Below are positions 1 to 7,959 of a DNA stretch of 50,913 nucleotides, piece by piece (position 1 is the stretch's first letter; every line of letters starts with the position of its first letter). Source of the stretch: Mesobacillus persicus (GTDB lineage: Bacteria; Bacillota; Bacilli; Bacillales; Cytobacillaceae); contig NZ_FOBW01000023.1 in assembly GCF_900109925.1 (NCBI RefSeq), positions 1 through 50,913 on the forward strand. The letters are read 5' to 3'. The translations under genes were made by a program, and so were the position numbers. The notes beneath the pieces were generated by a model. The model ran no database searches. It was not told the origin of the DNA and saw only the letters and a list, made by a program, of their open reading frames with translations.

Positions 1-199
1 CATCTTAAAACAATCAAACTGAACATCTGTAAAAAAAGCCTCTTAATTGGGGAGGGGGAAATTATATTCAAAACCAATAAAAATTAGGGAAATCTATATG
101 ATCAGGCCTAAAAAGAGGATCAAAAGGCAAAAAAAGAAATGAAACCGAAAGGTTGAATTCCCATAGGCCAGGGGCCGCGACTTCATTCTTCTCTGGCAA
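1..199. other. Window edge, no gene recognised
   Basis: I see no convincing gene here. A purine-rich GGGGAGGGGG tract near 49-58 resembles a ribosome binding site but no start codon with a conserved frame follows. The right part leads into the palindromic terminator element described separately. Confidence 0.4.
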
Positions 200-319
200 T
201 CAAAAATTTTGCGTATGGATCTTCAGCCTAAAAAACATCAAAGGCACAACTAGCTCATTCTCACTAGTTGTGCCTTTTTACATGCAAAACTTCCGATTGT
301 CCGCTTTAAGAACCGTCCC
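200..319. repeat. Composite palindromic element around a terminator
   Basis: The core 240-278 is a strong hairpin (AAAGGCACAACTAG pairing with CTAGTTGTGCCTTT) that would terminate the LytTR gene to its right. It is flanked by inverted copies of a motif: GGCAATC..AA.TTTTGCG on the left (about 195-213) and GCAAAACTTCCGATTGTCC on the right (about 283-301), followed by AAGAACCGTCCCC, part of the dispersed 20-bp element. Read on the minus strand the right half (GGGACGGTTCTT, A-rich GCGG, CAATCGGAAGTTTTGC, then a GGCAC hairpin) matches 16907-16990 closely, so it is a repeated unit and not a one-off terminator. Confidence 0.6.
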
Positions 320-323
320 CTGC

Positions 324-1052
324 CTATTCTCCTGAAATAAAGGATATCTCTTTGTATAGTTCTTTTATCCGAAGCTTGGAAATGTGTACAAAGTGGGGAT
401 GATCTTCTAGGTAGGCAAGATAACCTTCGCCCTCCGTAGTAATTTGTGAAATGTAATATAGATTAACAATAAAAGCGCGGTGTGTTCGAAAAAAGTCGCT
501 GTTCAGTCTCTTAGAAATACTATCTAAAGATTCATTTGTTTCGTATTTTTTATCAAGCGTATGAACAATCGTTTTGCGATTCGCTTTTTCTATATAAATA
601 ATCTTTGAAAAATGAATAAAATGGGAATCTCTATTAATCTGTAAGGTTAGAATTTTCTTCTTTCCCGCTAGATTCTGTTTTGAGATGGCCATTTTCGCCT
701 TTTCTAAAGCAATGTATAACCGCTCTTTTTTAATTGGCTTGATGACATAGTCAACGGCATTCAAGTCAAACGCATGGACAGCATACTCACTATGGGCTGA
801 CGTAAAGATAAACTTTAAATGAGGGTTAACAACTAAACAGGCTGCAATCGCTTCTTTTCCAATTATTAACGTCATATTCATATCTGCAATGATTATATCT
901 GGCTTTAGTTTACTATTCAAATCAAGCAAACTTTCTCCATTATCAGCAAACCCTACTATTTCAAAGGATTCGAGAGGTTCAATAAAAGTCGCAAAGCATT
1001 CTTTAGCGCCTGGATGACCTTCTGCAATCGCTACTTTGATTTTTGAGTTCAC
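324..1052 (-). CDS. LytTR-family response regulator (orphan)
   Basis: Two-domain DNA-binding response regulator. Residues 1-120 form a receiver domain with a probable phospho-acceptor Asp57 (IIIADMNM), Thr84 and Lys105 (VIKP). Residues about 130-240 form a LytTR DNA-binding domain (IIYIEKANRKT, FFRTHRAFIVNL). The N-terminal acidic pocket reads AEGH where two or three acidic residues are usual, so metal and phosphate binding may be weakened. The longest frame opens at GTG 1064, but GTG 1052 is preferred because AAGGTGG lies 8 nt upstream and the family begins near the first beta strand. No histidine kinase is adjacent. The stop abuts a partial copy of the dispersed GGGACGGTT element. Confidence 0.85.
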   Translation of the reverse strand: MNSKIKVAIAEGHPGAKECFATFIEPLESFEIVGFADNGESLLDLNSKLKPDIIIADMNMTLIIGKEAIAACLVVNPHLKFIFTSAHSEYAVHAFDLNAVDYVIKPIKKERLYIALEKAKMAISKQNLAGKKKILTLQINRDSHFIHFSKIIYIEKANRKTIVHTLDKKYETNESLDSISKRLNSDFFRTHRAFIVNLYYISQITTEGEGYLAYLEDHPHFVHISKLRIKELYKEISFISGE

Positions 1053-1251
1053 TTCAGATGCCACCTTCTCTCTTGGTTGCCTAATTTCCTAGTTTGGAAG
1101 GCTTAAATTGATGAGTTCTTCCTTTATATAAGATTGTGGCGTTTTTGTGAACACTCCCATTGTAACATTCATTCTTTGAGAAACTGTCGCTCTTAAGGAA
1201 TTGGCAAGTATTTACCATAAATTCCACTTATTTATAAAAGCCCTCAACCTC

Positions 1252-1410
1252 CTAACTCTGCGGGGAGGAAGCGGACTGGTTATATTTGTGACCGATTTCT
1301 TTTCTTCGTTTCATCTCTTGTTTTAGTAGGTTAATAAACTCTTGGTCCACATCTAATGCGATTGCCTTCTCGTAAACCTCTAATAAAAAATCATCACTTA
1401 ATTTATTCAT
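1252..1410 (-). CDS. sda: Sporulation histidine kinase inhibitor Sda
   Basis: A 52-residue protein with the Sda signature: N-terminal MNKLSDDFLLEVYEKA, then a second helix with DQEFINLLKQEMKRR, i.e. the helical hairpin that docks on KinA/KinB and blocks phosphotransfer to Spo0F when replication is disturbed. It has a 10-residue polar tail (NQSASSPQS) beyond the usual about 46 residues. ATG 1410 is preceded by AAAGGGG 10 nt upstream. It is monocistronic between the LytTR gene and the aldolase, all on the minus strand. In B. subtilis sda is DnaA-controlled; I did not find a consensus DnaA box in the 150 nt upstream. Confidence 0.85.
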   Translation of the reverse strand: MNKLSDDFLLEVYEKAIALDVDQEFINLLKQEMKRRKEIGHKYNQSASSPQS

Positions 1411-1448
1411 TTACTAGAAACCCCTTTGTTTTTTACAATAGTTTTTTA

Positions 1449-1477
1449 ATTATATTCTCTATTTTTTTGTTTTTAAA
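1449..1477 (-). promoter_or_regulatory. Candidate sigma-A promoter of sda
   Basis: On the minus strand a perfect TATAAT (1454-1449) lies 17 nt after TTTAAA (1477-1472), placing a start site about 30 nt before the sda start codon. The -10 is consensus and the -35 is weak. Confidence 0.5.
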
Positions 1478-1623
1478 CGTAAGGGGCGTCTAACGAGATT
1501 TACTAGAGTGTATCAATCCGGTATTTGAATCCTTTTTAACGTAATTTCAGTAGGATAAATCGGCTTTCTAATCTTTCGCAGGAATCACTCGAAAATTGTC
1601 AACTTTTGTTTTTTGTTGCCCTA

Positions 1624-1701
1624 GGGACGGTTCTCTTGCTTCCATCGCTTGAAACTTAAGAGGAAGTATTAAACAGGACAAGGAAGCAGGAGAACCGTCC
1701 C
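1624..1701. repeat. Inverted pair of the dispersed 20-bp element
   Basis: Copy one, 1624-1643, reads GGGACGGTTCTCTTGCTTCC on the plus strand. Copy two, 1682-1701, is its inverse (GGGACGGTTCTCCTGCTTCC on the minus strand) and sits 8 nt downstream of the aldolase stop codon. The 38-nt spacer has no gene. The pair could fold into a long stem in RNA. Confidence 0.8.
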
Positions 1702-1709
1702 CCTGCTTC

Positions 1710-2480
1710 CTATTTCCCAGTACTCTTAAACTCGGTAACTAGCTGTCTGACTCCTTGATATAGAATCGCAGCATCGATTCCTCCTAATAGGAAGGTAAAT
1801 CCCATGTCTAAATGTTGGTCCATTGCCCCTGACCAGGTCATGATTCCTGGGGTTACATTATGTTTCTGGCACGCTTCGATGACCTTCTGACATTGTTTTT
1901 GAACTTCAGGATGATTTATCTGTCCTTGTAGTCCCATCGAGGTACTCAAATCCATTGGTCCGATAAATGCTAGATCAATTCCTGGGACCGATAGAATCTC
2001 TTCAATGTTTTCAACCGCCGTATAATGCTCAATTTGAACTATGACCAATACTTCGTCATTGGCAGCTTTAAAATAGTTCTCATACTCTTCTGCTCCAGCT
2101 CCAAACAAAATCGCCCTGCCTGCTCCCATGCCACGGACACCGAGTGGCGGGTATTTACAAAACCTCACCGCCTTCTCGGCATCTTCTTTTGTGTTCACCA
2201 TCGGAATCATAATCCCCGCAGCACCGGTGTCTAATCCTCTTTTAATCAGCGATTGCTCATTTCCGGCTACTCGTAGTAAGGGAACGGTTGATGTCCCTCT
2301 TATGATCGAAACCATGCGCCCCGCTGTTTCGAGATCCATTGACCCATGTTCGCCATCAATCATAATGCAATCCGCCCCAGCATGTGCTAATATCTCAGCC
2401 GTATCCAAACCATTTGTCATAATAAAAGTTCCGAAAACCTTTTCATTATTTGCTAGTTTCTTTTTTAATGAATTCTTCAT
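1710..2480 (-). CDS. HpcH/HpaI aldolase family protein
   Basis: 256-residue class II (metal-dependent) pyruvate aldolase of the HpcH/HpaI and 2-dehydro-3-deoxyglucarate aldolase family, which reversibly cleaves 2-oxo acids to pyruvate and an aldehyde. Visible motifs are MIDGEHGSMD (about 40-49), GAAGIMIPMV, the metal-ligand strand VQIEHYTAVEN (about 148-158) and FIGPMDLSTSMG (about 172-183), the usual barrel order. ATG 2480 has AAGGAG 8 nt upstream. No neighbouring gene names its substrate, so the specific aldol (hydroxy-ketoheptanedioate, ketodeoxyglucarate or other) is open. Confidence 0.85.
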   Translation of the reverse strand: MKNSLKKKLANNEKVFGTFIMTNGLDTAEILAHAGADCIMIDGEHGSMDLETAGRMVSIIRGTSTVPLLRVAGNEQSLIKRGLDTGAAGIMIPMVNTKEDAEKAVRFCKYPPLGVRGMGAGRAILFGAGAEEYENYFKAANDEVLVIVQIEHYTAVENIEEILSVPGIDLAFIGPMDLSTSMGLQGQINHPEVQKQCQKVIEACQKHNVTPGIMTWSGAMDQHLDMGFTFLLGGIDAAILYQGVRQLVTEFKSTGK

Positions 2481-2703
2481 TTATCCATCTCCTTAAAGAA
2501 GTTATTAACCTAACAATATGACAAAAAAAATGGGTTGTATAGAAGGATTTCTAGAAATTTGGAAGCTTGTTCATGTGGGGTTTGGCAAGGTCTTATGCCC
2601 CCGATTAAAGTGACCAAACTGTCTCCTCCATCTAATCACGGTATTGGAAGCCAAACGTAGCTTACTCTGTTCTTTCCTTGTAAAATGGAGATGATTGATT
2701 TTT
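2481..2703. other. Intergenic region, divergent promoters
   Basis: This separates the divergent aldolase and lipoprotein genes. A minus-strand frame at 2571-2780 ends with an Arg- and His-rich stretch (WRRQFGHFNRGHK), which could be a decayed gene end, but it has no start region or conserved family that I recognise. Confidence 0.3.
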
Positions 2704-3294
2704 ATGAAAGGTCTGATAAAAATGAGATTTTTACTGATGATTGTTTCTCTCGGGATTCTGTTGGCAGGCTGCGGGTACAAAACTCTTGATGAAGCGATTG
2801 CGAAGGACCTTCCTTATGAAGTCGAAGATGTGCTCCTCGTTAAAGAAATAAACGGAGTCAGTATCGTATTATACACGACCATTCCTGATCAGGAGGAAAT
2901 GCCCCATATCAAGGGGGCTGTTCTAGCACGTGCCTATTTTAAAAAGAATGAAAGGGGGAAGTGGGAAAATACAGGTGGGAATGGATGGGAACATCAAGAA
3001 AATAACCAGTTTACGGTGTATCATGATTATTACACCGAGACTGACCATAACGGAACGGAAGTGATCAACATCCCTACCATTATCGGTGAAATAAACAATC
3101 TCGAGATCACTAGGATTGAAACCCTTTCACTTGGAGAGGAAGAATACAAGCAAGCAACGGTTGTCGAAAAAGATGGCCGGCGTTATTACCTCGCAATAGG
3201 ACAGATTAATGCCGTCAAAGGCCTTTCTGAGGATGGAAAAGTGGTTGATTTCCAAAGCTGGCAGATTGGCGACCATCCTGCTCCCAAAGAATGA
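2704..3294 (+). CDS. Predicted lipoprotein, unknown function
   Basis: About 196 residues. Near the N-terminus KMRFLLMIVSLGILLAGC is a lipoprotein signal peptide with lipobox LAGC, so the mature protein should be lipid-anchored outside the cell membrane. The rest is a soluble acidic domain with alternating beta-like stretches (DVLLVKEINGVSIVLYTTI, GAVLARAYFKKNERGKWENTGGNGWE) and no cysteines; this style is common in Bacillus sporulation or envelope lipoproteins, but I do not recognise the family. The start is uncertain: ATG 2704 and ATG 2722 are both possible, GGAG at 2687-2690 being rather far from either. A palindromic terminator follows at 3306. Confidence 0.65.
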   Translation: MKGLIKMRFLLMIVSLGILLAGCGYKTLDEAIAKDLPYEVEDVLLVKEINGVSIVLYTTIPDQEEMPHIKGAVLARAYFKKNERGKWENTGGNGWEHQENNQFTVYHDYYTETDHNGTEVINIPTIIGEINNLEITRIETLSLGEEEYKQATVVEKDGRRYYLAIGQINAVKGLSEDGKVVDFQSWQIGDHPAPKE

Positions 3295-3305
3295 AGTCGG
3301 ATTCA

Positions 3306-3349
3306 GGGACAGGCACCGTGTCCTAACTTAGACCACGTTGCCTGTCCCT
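3306..3349. terminator. Palindrome downstream of the lipoprotein gene
   Basis: GGGACAGGCACCGTG pairs with CACGTTGCCTGTCCC across a short loop, giving a stem of about 14 bp. It lacks a strong T-run, so it may be a dispersed palindromic repeat acting as 3' end protection more than a classical terminator. Confidence 0.5.
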
Positions 3350-3357
3350 TGACCCTC

Positions 3358-3420
3358 CCCATAAGCTTGAGCGGATCAATCGAACGATAGCCCACTTCAA
3401 TGGCTTTCCCGACAACAGTT
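3358..3420 (-). pseudogene. Possible aldo/keto reductase gene remnant
   Basis: Read on the minus strand, one frame gives TVVGKAIEVGYRSIDPLK, which resembles the conserved N-terminal AIEVGYRSIDTA block of aldo/keto reductases. The frame is closed by a stop immediately upstream and loses similarity after about 20 codons. If real it is a small scar of a deleted gene; a chance match is possible. Confidence 0.3.
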
Positions 3421-3499
3421 CACATTCTTCAAGGTAGTTGATTTGATCATCTACCGAAACTTTTTACCTTTAAAAAAATCTATAAAATAAACCTCTATA

Positions 3500-4861
3500 C
3501 TACCCTTTTCTCCAAACACTTGCCAGCAGCTGAACTCCCTCGGAGATTTCTTCCATCGAAGGGGCACCGTAACCTAGCATGATTTGGTTCTTTGGCTTTG
3601 CAAGCTGGTACATGATTGACACAGCATCGATGTCGACTCCAGCGTTCTTCGCCCGGTCTATCGCTTCCGCCTCTTCCAATCCTCCCGGAAGCTGCAGGAG
3701 GATATGCAAACCTGCTGAATCCCCTATGACCTGGTATTCCTCTCCCAAAGAATCGGCAATACATTGAATTAAAACCTTTCGTTTTGCTCGGTACAATGAC
3801 CTCATTTTAGCGATATGTCTCGCATAATGGCCTTCTTCCATAAACATGGCAAGCACTTGCTGGTCGATTCTTGAAACGGAGGACTTCTGAAAAACGTTGA
3901 ATTTCTCGTAGTTGGCTACAAGGGTTGTAGGTATGACCATATAACTCATTCGAAGAGACGGCAGCAAGGTTTTTGAAAAGGTTCCAAAATAAAGCACGCG
4001 CTCACAATGATCCAAATGGGACAAAGTTGCAATAGGCGCACCTGTATAACGGAACTCTGCATCGTAATCATCTTCGAGAATATACGAATCATTCTTTAAT
4101 GCCCATTTCAGTAATTGCATTCTTCTGGCTGCAGTCATAATCACACCAGTCGGATATTGATGGGCAGGTGTTGTATATAAAAGCTTTACTGCTTGCTTCG
4201 GAATAGAACTGCCTTCCGCATCGATTGGTATAGGGTGACACTCCATCTGCAATTGTTCAAAAACAGACCTGGCCCGGACAAATCCAGGTTCCTCCATACC
4301 GATCGCCGGCCTCTGAAAAAACAGGCTTATATTCATCAGCTGTTGTTGAAAACCGCTGAACAAAAAGATTTGCTCCGGCTGGCATGAAAGCCCTCTTGCT
4401 TGCTGCAAGTAATGGGCAATTTGCACTCTTAAGGAAATCTCTCCTTGCCACGGTGCATTACCCCCATTGCCTTCATGCAGTTCCCTCTTATAGAGCTTAA
4501 GCCATTGCTTATAAGGAAAAGCGCTGGCATCCACCTGACCATTTTTAAAATTGATATAACTGTCCGTGTTTCTATTCTCCACCGCTAGTACAGTGGACTT
4601 CTCTACATATTGCCAATCCTCATCAATTACTGCGGCAAAATATCCTTTTCGTTCAACGGAATAGATATAGCCTTCGCTATGCAACTGCTCATAAGCTAGT
4701 TGCACCGTCATGATACTCACGTTTAATTGCTGTGCCAAATTTCGTTTCGAAGGGAGTCTGTGATGAGCTGGCATCCTTTTGTCGAGGATGGAGTGGCGGA
4801 TGGATTGATAGATTTGTATATACTTGGGATGATTTCCTTTGAAAATGATTTGAAGTTCCAT
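3500..4861 (-). CDS. MocR/PdxR-type GntR-aminotransferase regulator
   Basis: 453 residues with an N-terminal GntR winged helix (about 10-75: HHRLPSKRNLAQQLNVSIMTVQLAYEQLHSEGYI) fused to a PLP-dependent aminotransferase fold type I domain. The PLP-domain marks are YTTPAHQYPTGVIM, ILEDDYDAEFRY (Asp and Tyr contacting PLP) and the Schiff-base region FGTFSKTLLPSLR, with Lys about 295. MocR proteins sense PLP or amino-compound aldimines and usually control a divergent gene, here the GNAT gene whose start is 93 nt away. It lacks the pdxS/pdxT neighbours of PdxR proper, so its ligand is unknown. Confidence 0.9.
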   Translation of the reverse strand: MELQIIFKGNHPKYIQIYQSIRHSILDKRMPAHHRLPSKRNLAQQLNVSIMTVQLAYEQLHSEGYIYSVERKGYFAAVIDEDWQYVEKSTVLAVENRNTDSYINFKNGQVDASAFPYKQWLKLYKRELHEGNGGNAPWQGEISLRVQIAHYLQQARGLSCQPEQIFLFSGFQQQLMNISLFFQRPAIGMEEPGFVRARSVFEQLQMECHPIPIDAEGSSIPKQAVKLLYTTPAHQYPTGVIMTAARRMQLLKWALKNDSYILEDDYDAEFRYTGAPIATLSHLDHCERVLYFGTFSKTLLPSLRMSYMVIPTTLVANYEKFNVFQKSSVSRIDQQVLAMFMEEGHYARHIAKMRSLYRAKRKVLIQCIADSLGEEYQVIGDSAGLHILLQLPGGLEEAEAIDRAKNAGVDIDAVSIMYQLAKPKNQIMLGYGAPSMEEISEGVQLLASVWRKG

Positions 4862-4953
4862 AATAGGTCACCTGGTATTATTTTTATTTTAAGTTTTGGT
4901 TCTAACCATCATACCAGAATTGAAGTTTAATAAACATATGAGGAGTGATAAGA

Positions 4954-5529
4954 ATGAAAAGATTAGAAAATACGGTCGTCCAATTAATTCCGATGGAACT
5001 GAATCATATCAAAGGCATTTTTAAAGCCGCTCAGGATCAGCGAATATGGGAGCATATGTCCGTTGATTTGACGAATAAAAATAGTGTTATTCAATATGTA
5101 CAGGATGCGCTTAGGAAACGAGAGAACGAAACTGATTTTGCTTATGTGATTATCAGCAAAAAGGACCAATCAATCATTGGTGCTACCTGGTTCCTTGATA
5201 TTTCCAAACATCATCGGCGCATTGAAATCGGTTCAACCTGGATCAATCCCCGGTATTGGCGAACAAACATCAACACCCATTGCAAATATTTGCTGCTGAA
5301 ATATTGTTTCGAGGAACTGAATCTAAACCGTGTTCAAATCAAGACAGGACATGAAAATATCAGGTCCCAAAAAGCAATCGAACGAATTGGCGCAGTTAAA
5401 GAAGGTATCCTGCGAAACCATATGATTCGCAAAGAAGGAGAAATCCGTCATACCGTCATGTACAGCATCATCCGGGAAGAATGGGCTCAAGTAAAAACAG
5501 ACTTCGAAAAACGTTTATTACAACAATAG
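4954..5529 (+). CDS. GNAT family N-acetyltransferase (RimJ/RimL type)
   Basis: 191-residue Gcn5-related acetyltransferase. The RimL-like pattern is visible: IEIGSTWINPRYWRTNINTH for the acetyl-CoA-binding beta4-alpha3 region (about 88-107), then LNRVQIKTGHENIRSQKAIERIG (about 130-152) and a final RHTVMYSIIREEW. ATG 4954 is chosen because AGGAG ends 8 nt before it; the frame also has an upstream GTG at 4945 overlapping that site. It is divergent from the MocR regulator, which is its likely controller. The substrate is unknown; RimL relatives acetylate protein N-termini or small amines. Confidence 0.85.
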   Translation: MKRLENTVVQLIPMELNHIKGIFKAAQDQRIWEHMSVDLTNKNSVIQYVQDALRKRENETDFAYVIISKKDQSIIGATWFLDISKHHRRIEIGSTWINPRYWRTNINTHCKYLLLKYCFEELNLNRVQIKTGHENIRSQKAIERIGAVKEGILRNHMIRKEGEIRHTVMYSIIREEWAQVKTDFEKRLLQQ

Positions 5530-5599
5530 AAAAATCCCAATAGTAGATTGGGAATTGCAATCTAGAGTTCAAGCTCCCACTGGAATAAATACCTTAGAA

Positions 5600-5626
5600 G
5601 GGCTGGAGAAAATTATTCACCAGCCC
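5600..5626. terminator. Hairpin between convergent genes
   Basis: GGGCTGG pairs with CCAGCCC around a 13-nt loop, between the stops of the GNAT gene and the spermidine-synthase-like gene. A weaker hairpin (AATCCCAATAGTAGATTGGGA) just after the GNAT stop at 5532 may add to termination. T-runs are poor. Confidence 0.45.
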
Positions 5627-5641
5627 TCTCCTTACGATTGA

Positions 5642-7048
5642 TTAATTTAAGTTTCTCAGTTTCGTATCCTCGTCTGAAATGAGTTCCCCACCCTTTACCT
5701 TTACAGGCGTCAGCCCTTTAAATGTTTGCGAGGTCAGAGGTTTATTGCTTGCCATGATTAATAGATTTTGCCATTCACTACGTTCATCTTCTGCGAGTAT
5801 CTGTACTTCGTTGAACACGCTTTTCAAGGTGGTGTCCATGCTTTCAATCACCGGGTCATCTGCAGGCTTTCCGATCGCATTGATAATCAAAATTCCGTCC
5901 TCCTGCAATTTCTCCTCTGTTAGTGTAAAAAATTCTCTTGTTATCAAGTGAAACGGAATCATGTTCGTATTATGGTAGGCATCAAGGACGATGACATCGT
6001 ATAAGCGCCTTTGCTCTTGAAGAATTTTACGTCCATCACCAATTTCAACACTATCGCCTTCATATAGAAAATACTCCCTACTAACTTCGAGAACCGCTTG
6101 ATCTAATTCCACCACCTTCACCTCTTCGATTTCGTTTTCAAACTGCCTCGTTAATGAACCAATTCCATGCCCAATCATAAAAATACTTTCATTGTTTGGT
6201 GCGTGCCGCTCAATTGCTTCCCAAATATGTTGGGTATAATCCAATTTTAAGGTTTCCGGGTCTTCCATATCCATGAGCCCTTGTACCGTGTCCTCAATCC
6301 CAAATCTCATGTAGCGGAGATCACCTGTCATCCCATCGAACTCCCTCGTTTCAAAAACCTGAATCTCATGATAAAGGCTTGTTTCATCATAAAGGATGCC
6401 TGATGAAGAGAGGTTTCCCGGCACAAAAGGAAGGAAAATCCCCATAATCGGTAGCACTAAAAGAATGGTCTCCATCTTTTTCTTGGTATCAAAATAAAAT
6501 AAATAAGGAAGAAAGATCATCGCAGCAAATATCGCTATGACGGTATTTATGTTGGTCAAAGGGATAAAGAAGAAAGTAGTGACCAGTGTTCCAAGAACAC
6601 TGCCTAAAGCAGAAGCTGTGTGAAGATTTCCAATCGCCTTTCCGCTCAACTCTTTATCCAGCCCCATTTTCATCAGCATCGTCACAATCATGCTGAAGAG
6701 AATATTGGGGATAAAGTAGAGAATTAGGACACCGACCGTCGTACCTGGTACACTCGACACAAACTCTAAAAACGGGAATACTCCGCTTTTTATCAAGGGG
6801 ATCAGACCGATGAAAAGGATGCCTAATATATAGAACCAGCGCATCCATTCAAGTCCATTTTTCCTGTCTGCAAGATTTCCCCCTAGCGAATACCCTATCG
6901 AGGAACCAATCAGGAACACAGAAATGACAATCCCCCATGTGTAGACGGTATTCCCAAACGACGGCGCAATCAACCTCGTCGCCGTCATCTCTAATCCCAT
7001 GATCACAAAACTGACCAAAAATAAATTTAGATAAATTTTCTTTTGCAT
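5642..7048 (-). CDS. Membrane-fused spermidine synthase-like protein
   Basis: About 468 residues. The first about 210 form a membrane domain with six or so helices, including the tight MGLEMTATRLIAPSFG start found in fused MFS/spermidine synthase proteins. The C-terminal half is a Rossmann-fold aminopropyltransferase-like domain: IFMIGHGIGSLTRQF (glycine-rich loop), VKVVELDQAVLEVSREYF, GDGRKIL and the catalytic-site analogue VIVLDAYHNTNMIPFHL. True spermidine synthases keep two acidic residues in that last loop; only one is evident here, so polyamine synthesis is not assured. ATG 7048 follows GGAG by 8 nt; an upstream in-frame TTG is less likely. Confidence 0.8.
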   Translation of the reverse strand: MQKKIYLNLFLVSFVIMGLEMTATRLIAPSFGNTVYTWGIVISVFLIGSSIGYSLGGNLADRKNGLEWMRWFYILGILFIGLIPLIKSGVFPFLEFVSSVPGTTVGVLILYFIPNILFSMIVTMLMKMGLDKELSGKAIGNLHTASALGSVLGTLVTTFFFIPLTNINTVIAIFAAMIFLPYLFYFDTKKKMETILLVLPIMGIFLPFVPGNLSSSGILYDETSLYHEIQVFETREFDGMTGDLRYMRFGIEDTVQGLMDMEDPETLKLDYTQHIWEAIERHAPNNESIFMIGHGIGSLTRQFENEIEEVKVVELDQAVLEVSREYFLYEGDSVEIGDGRKILQEQRRLYDVIVLDAYHNTNMIPFHLITREFFTLTEEKLQEDGILIINAIGKPADDPVIESMDTTLKSVFNEVQILAEDERSEWQNLLIMASNKPLTSQTFKGLTPVKVKGGELISDEDTKLRNLN

Positions 7049-7337
7049 AATAAACTCCAAGTCTTTTAATTAAAGGGTCGGTTCATCAGCTTCATTGATT
7101 TTAAGACAATTCTACTTTCGGAGGTTATAGCACTGACGATTTGATGATTAAAAACACGTTATGCTTTAACGAAACCGAAGGATCTTTTAGTTTTCAAACT
7201 CCATCTGCAAGTAATAAAGGTATTTGTTGGCTGATAGAAGTAGCTGGTTTACAGCAGGGTGAACTAACTGATTTACTTTTCACTATACCGCAACCATTTT
7301 TCACTCTACAAGACCTAAAGAATAAAAATCAAATAAG

Positions 7338-7373
7338 ACGCCCCCTTGTAAAAATGATAGGAGGCGCCTTTTC
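7338..7373. terminator. Hairpin in the 7.06-7.48 kb intergenic region
   Basis: GACGCCCCCTT and AGGAGGCGCCTTTT form an imperfect stem with a T-run on the plus strand. The surrounding 7061-7480 holds an open frame from 7144, but this hairpin lies inside it and no ribosome binding site precedes it, so I do not call that frame a gene. Confidence 0.4.
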
Positions 7374-7480
7374 CGTGATTACTCAAGATGTTTATATATA
7401 AAATAATCAAAATCCGCAAAGGCATTTCGGCCTAATGGATACCCTTTTCTAAATGGAAATCCATTCCATTCTTTTTGTTT

Positions 7481-7668
7481 AAGGCTGTGTTAAAGGACAA
7501 TGTTGATTTTGAGCAGGTTGATTGGAGCTCCAGGCACGAAGACTCCTGCGGGAGTGCAAGACCAAGGGAGACCCCGCAGGAGCGGTAGCGACGAGGAGGC
7601 TCCCGGACTGCCCGCGGAAAGCGAAGTGCCTGGAGCGGAAATCAACATCTACGTATAACATAGCCTTG
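7481..7668. repeat. 188-bp MITE-like repeat with inverted ends
   Basis: It starts AAGGCTGTGTTAAAGGACAA and ends with the inverse AACATAGCCTT; about 27 nt at each end are imperfect inverted repeats, also sharing TGTTGAT/ATCAACA. The interior is GC-rich (GACTCCTGCGGGAGTG, GACCCCGCAGGAGCG, GAGGAGGCTCCCGG, GCGGAAAGCGAAGTGCCTGGAGC), typical of an interspersed hairpin repeat common in Bacillus genomes. Shorter relatives with the same ends are at 13861 and 44374, and an internal remnant is at 36788. It encodes nothing I recognise. Confidence 0.75.
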
Positions 7669-7674
7669 TTTAAA

Positions 7675-7959
7675 TTATAGATTATTCAGGTAGGTTTGCA
7701 AGATCTGTTTAAGATGCTCAGGTTCTTCCGATTTAATGACAAAATGATCACCATCTAAGTGAGTCGATACCCCTTCAATCCCTTGTACCTTTAAAAAATC
7801 AACAATATCTTCAACCTCTTCAGATTGCGTCAGTAACGTCTTTTTCCCAATATACTCTTCATTAACATAAACATCATACTGATCGTGAGCATTTTTTATT
7901 GGTTCAGCCTCGGGTCCCCGTCTAAATGGTGGAAAGGCATTTTGATTATATGTTTGCAC
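7675..7959 (-). CDS. Small hypothetical protein
   Basis: About 94 residues, soluble, acidic, with one domain of alternating strands and helices (DQYDVYVNEEYIGKKTLL, VEDIVDFLKVQGIEGVST, HFVIKSEEPEHLKQIL). I do not recognise the family. GTG 7959 has ATAGGAG 8 nt upstream; ATG 7965 would leave only 2 nt of spacing, so the GTG start is preferred. It is divergent from the YesL gene and its stop lies next to the 188-bp repeat. Confidence 0.6.
   Translation of the reverse strand: MQTYNQNAFPPFRRGPEAEPIKNAHDQYDVYVNEEYIGKKTLLTQSEEVEDIVDFLKVQGIEGVSTHLDGDHFVIKSEEPEHLKQILQTYLNNL

Noticed and set aside
153-335. Plus-strand frame across 153-335
   Set aside because: It reads through a terminator palindrome and the end of the LytTR gene; it is repeat sequence.
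1624-1701. Paired 20-bp repeats as a CRISPR array
   Set aside because: Copies are inverted, widely scattered and without regular spacers; no cas genes are present.
2571-2780. Minus-strand frame with an Arg/His-rich C-terminus
   Set aside because: Its start overlaps the lipoprotein gene on the other strand and no ribosome binding site or conserved domain is visible. A decayed transposase end was considered but I could not support it.
7144-7401. Plus-strand open frame of about 85 codons
   Set aside because: It has no ribosome binding site, no recognisable family, and includes a terminator-like hairpin at 7338-7373.
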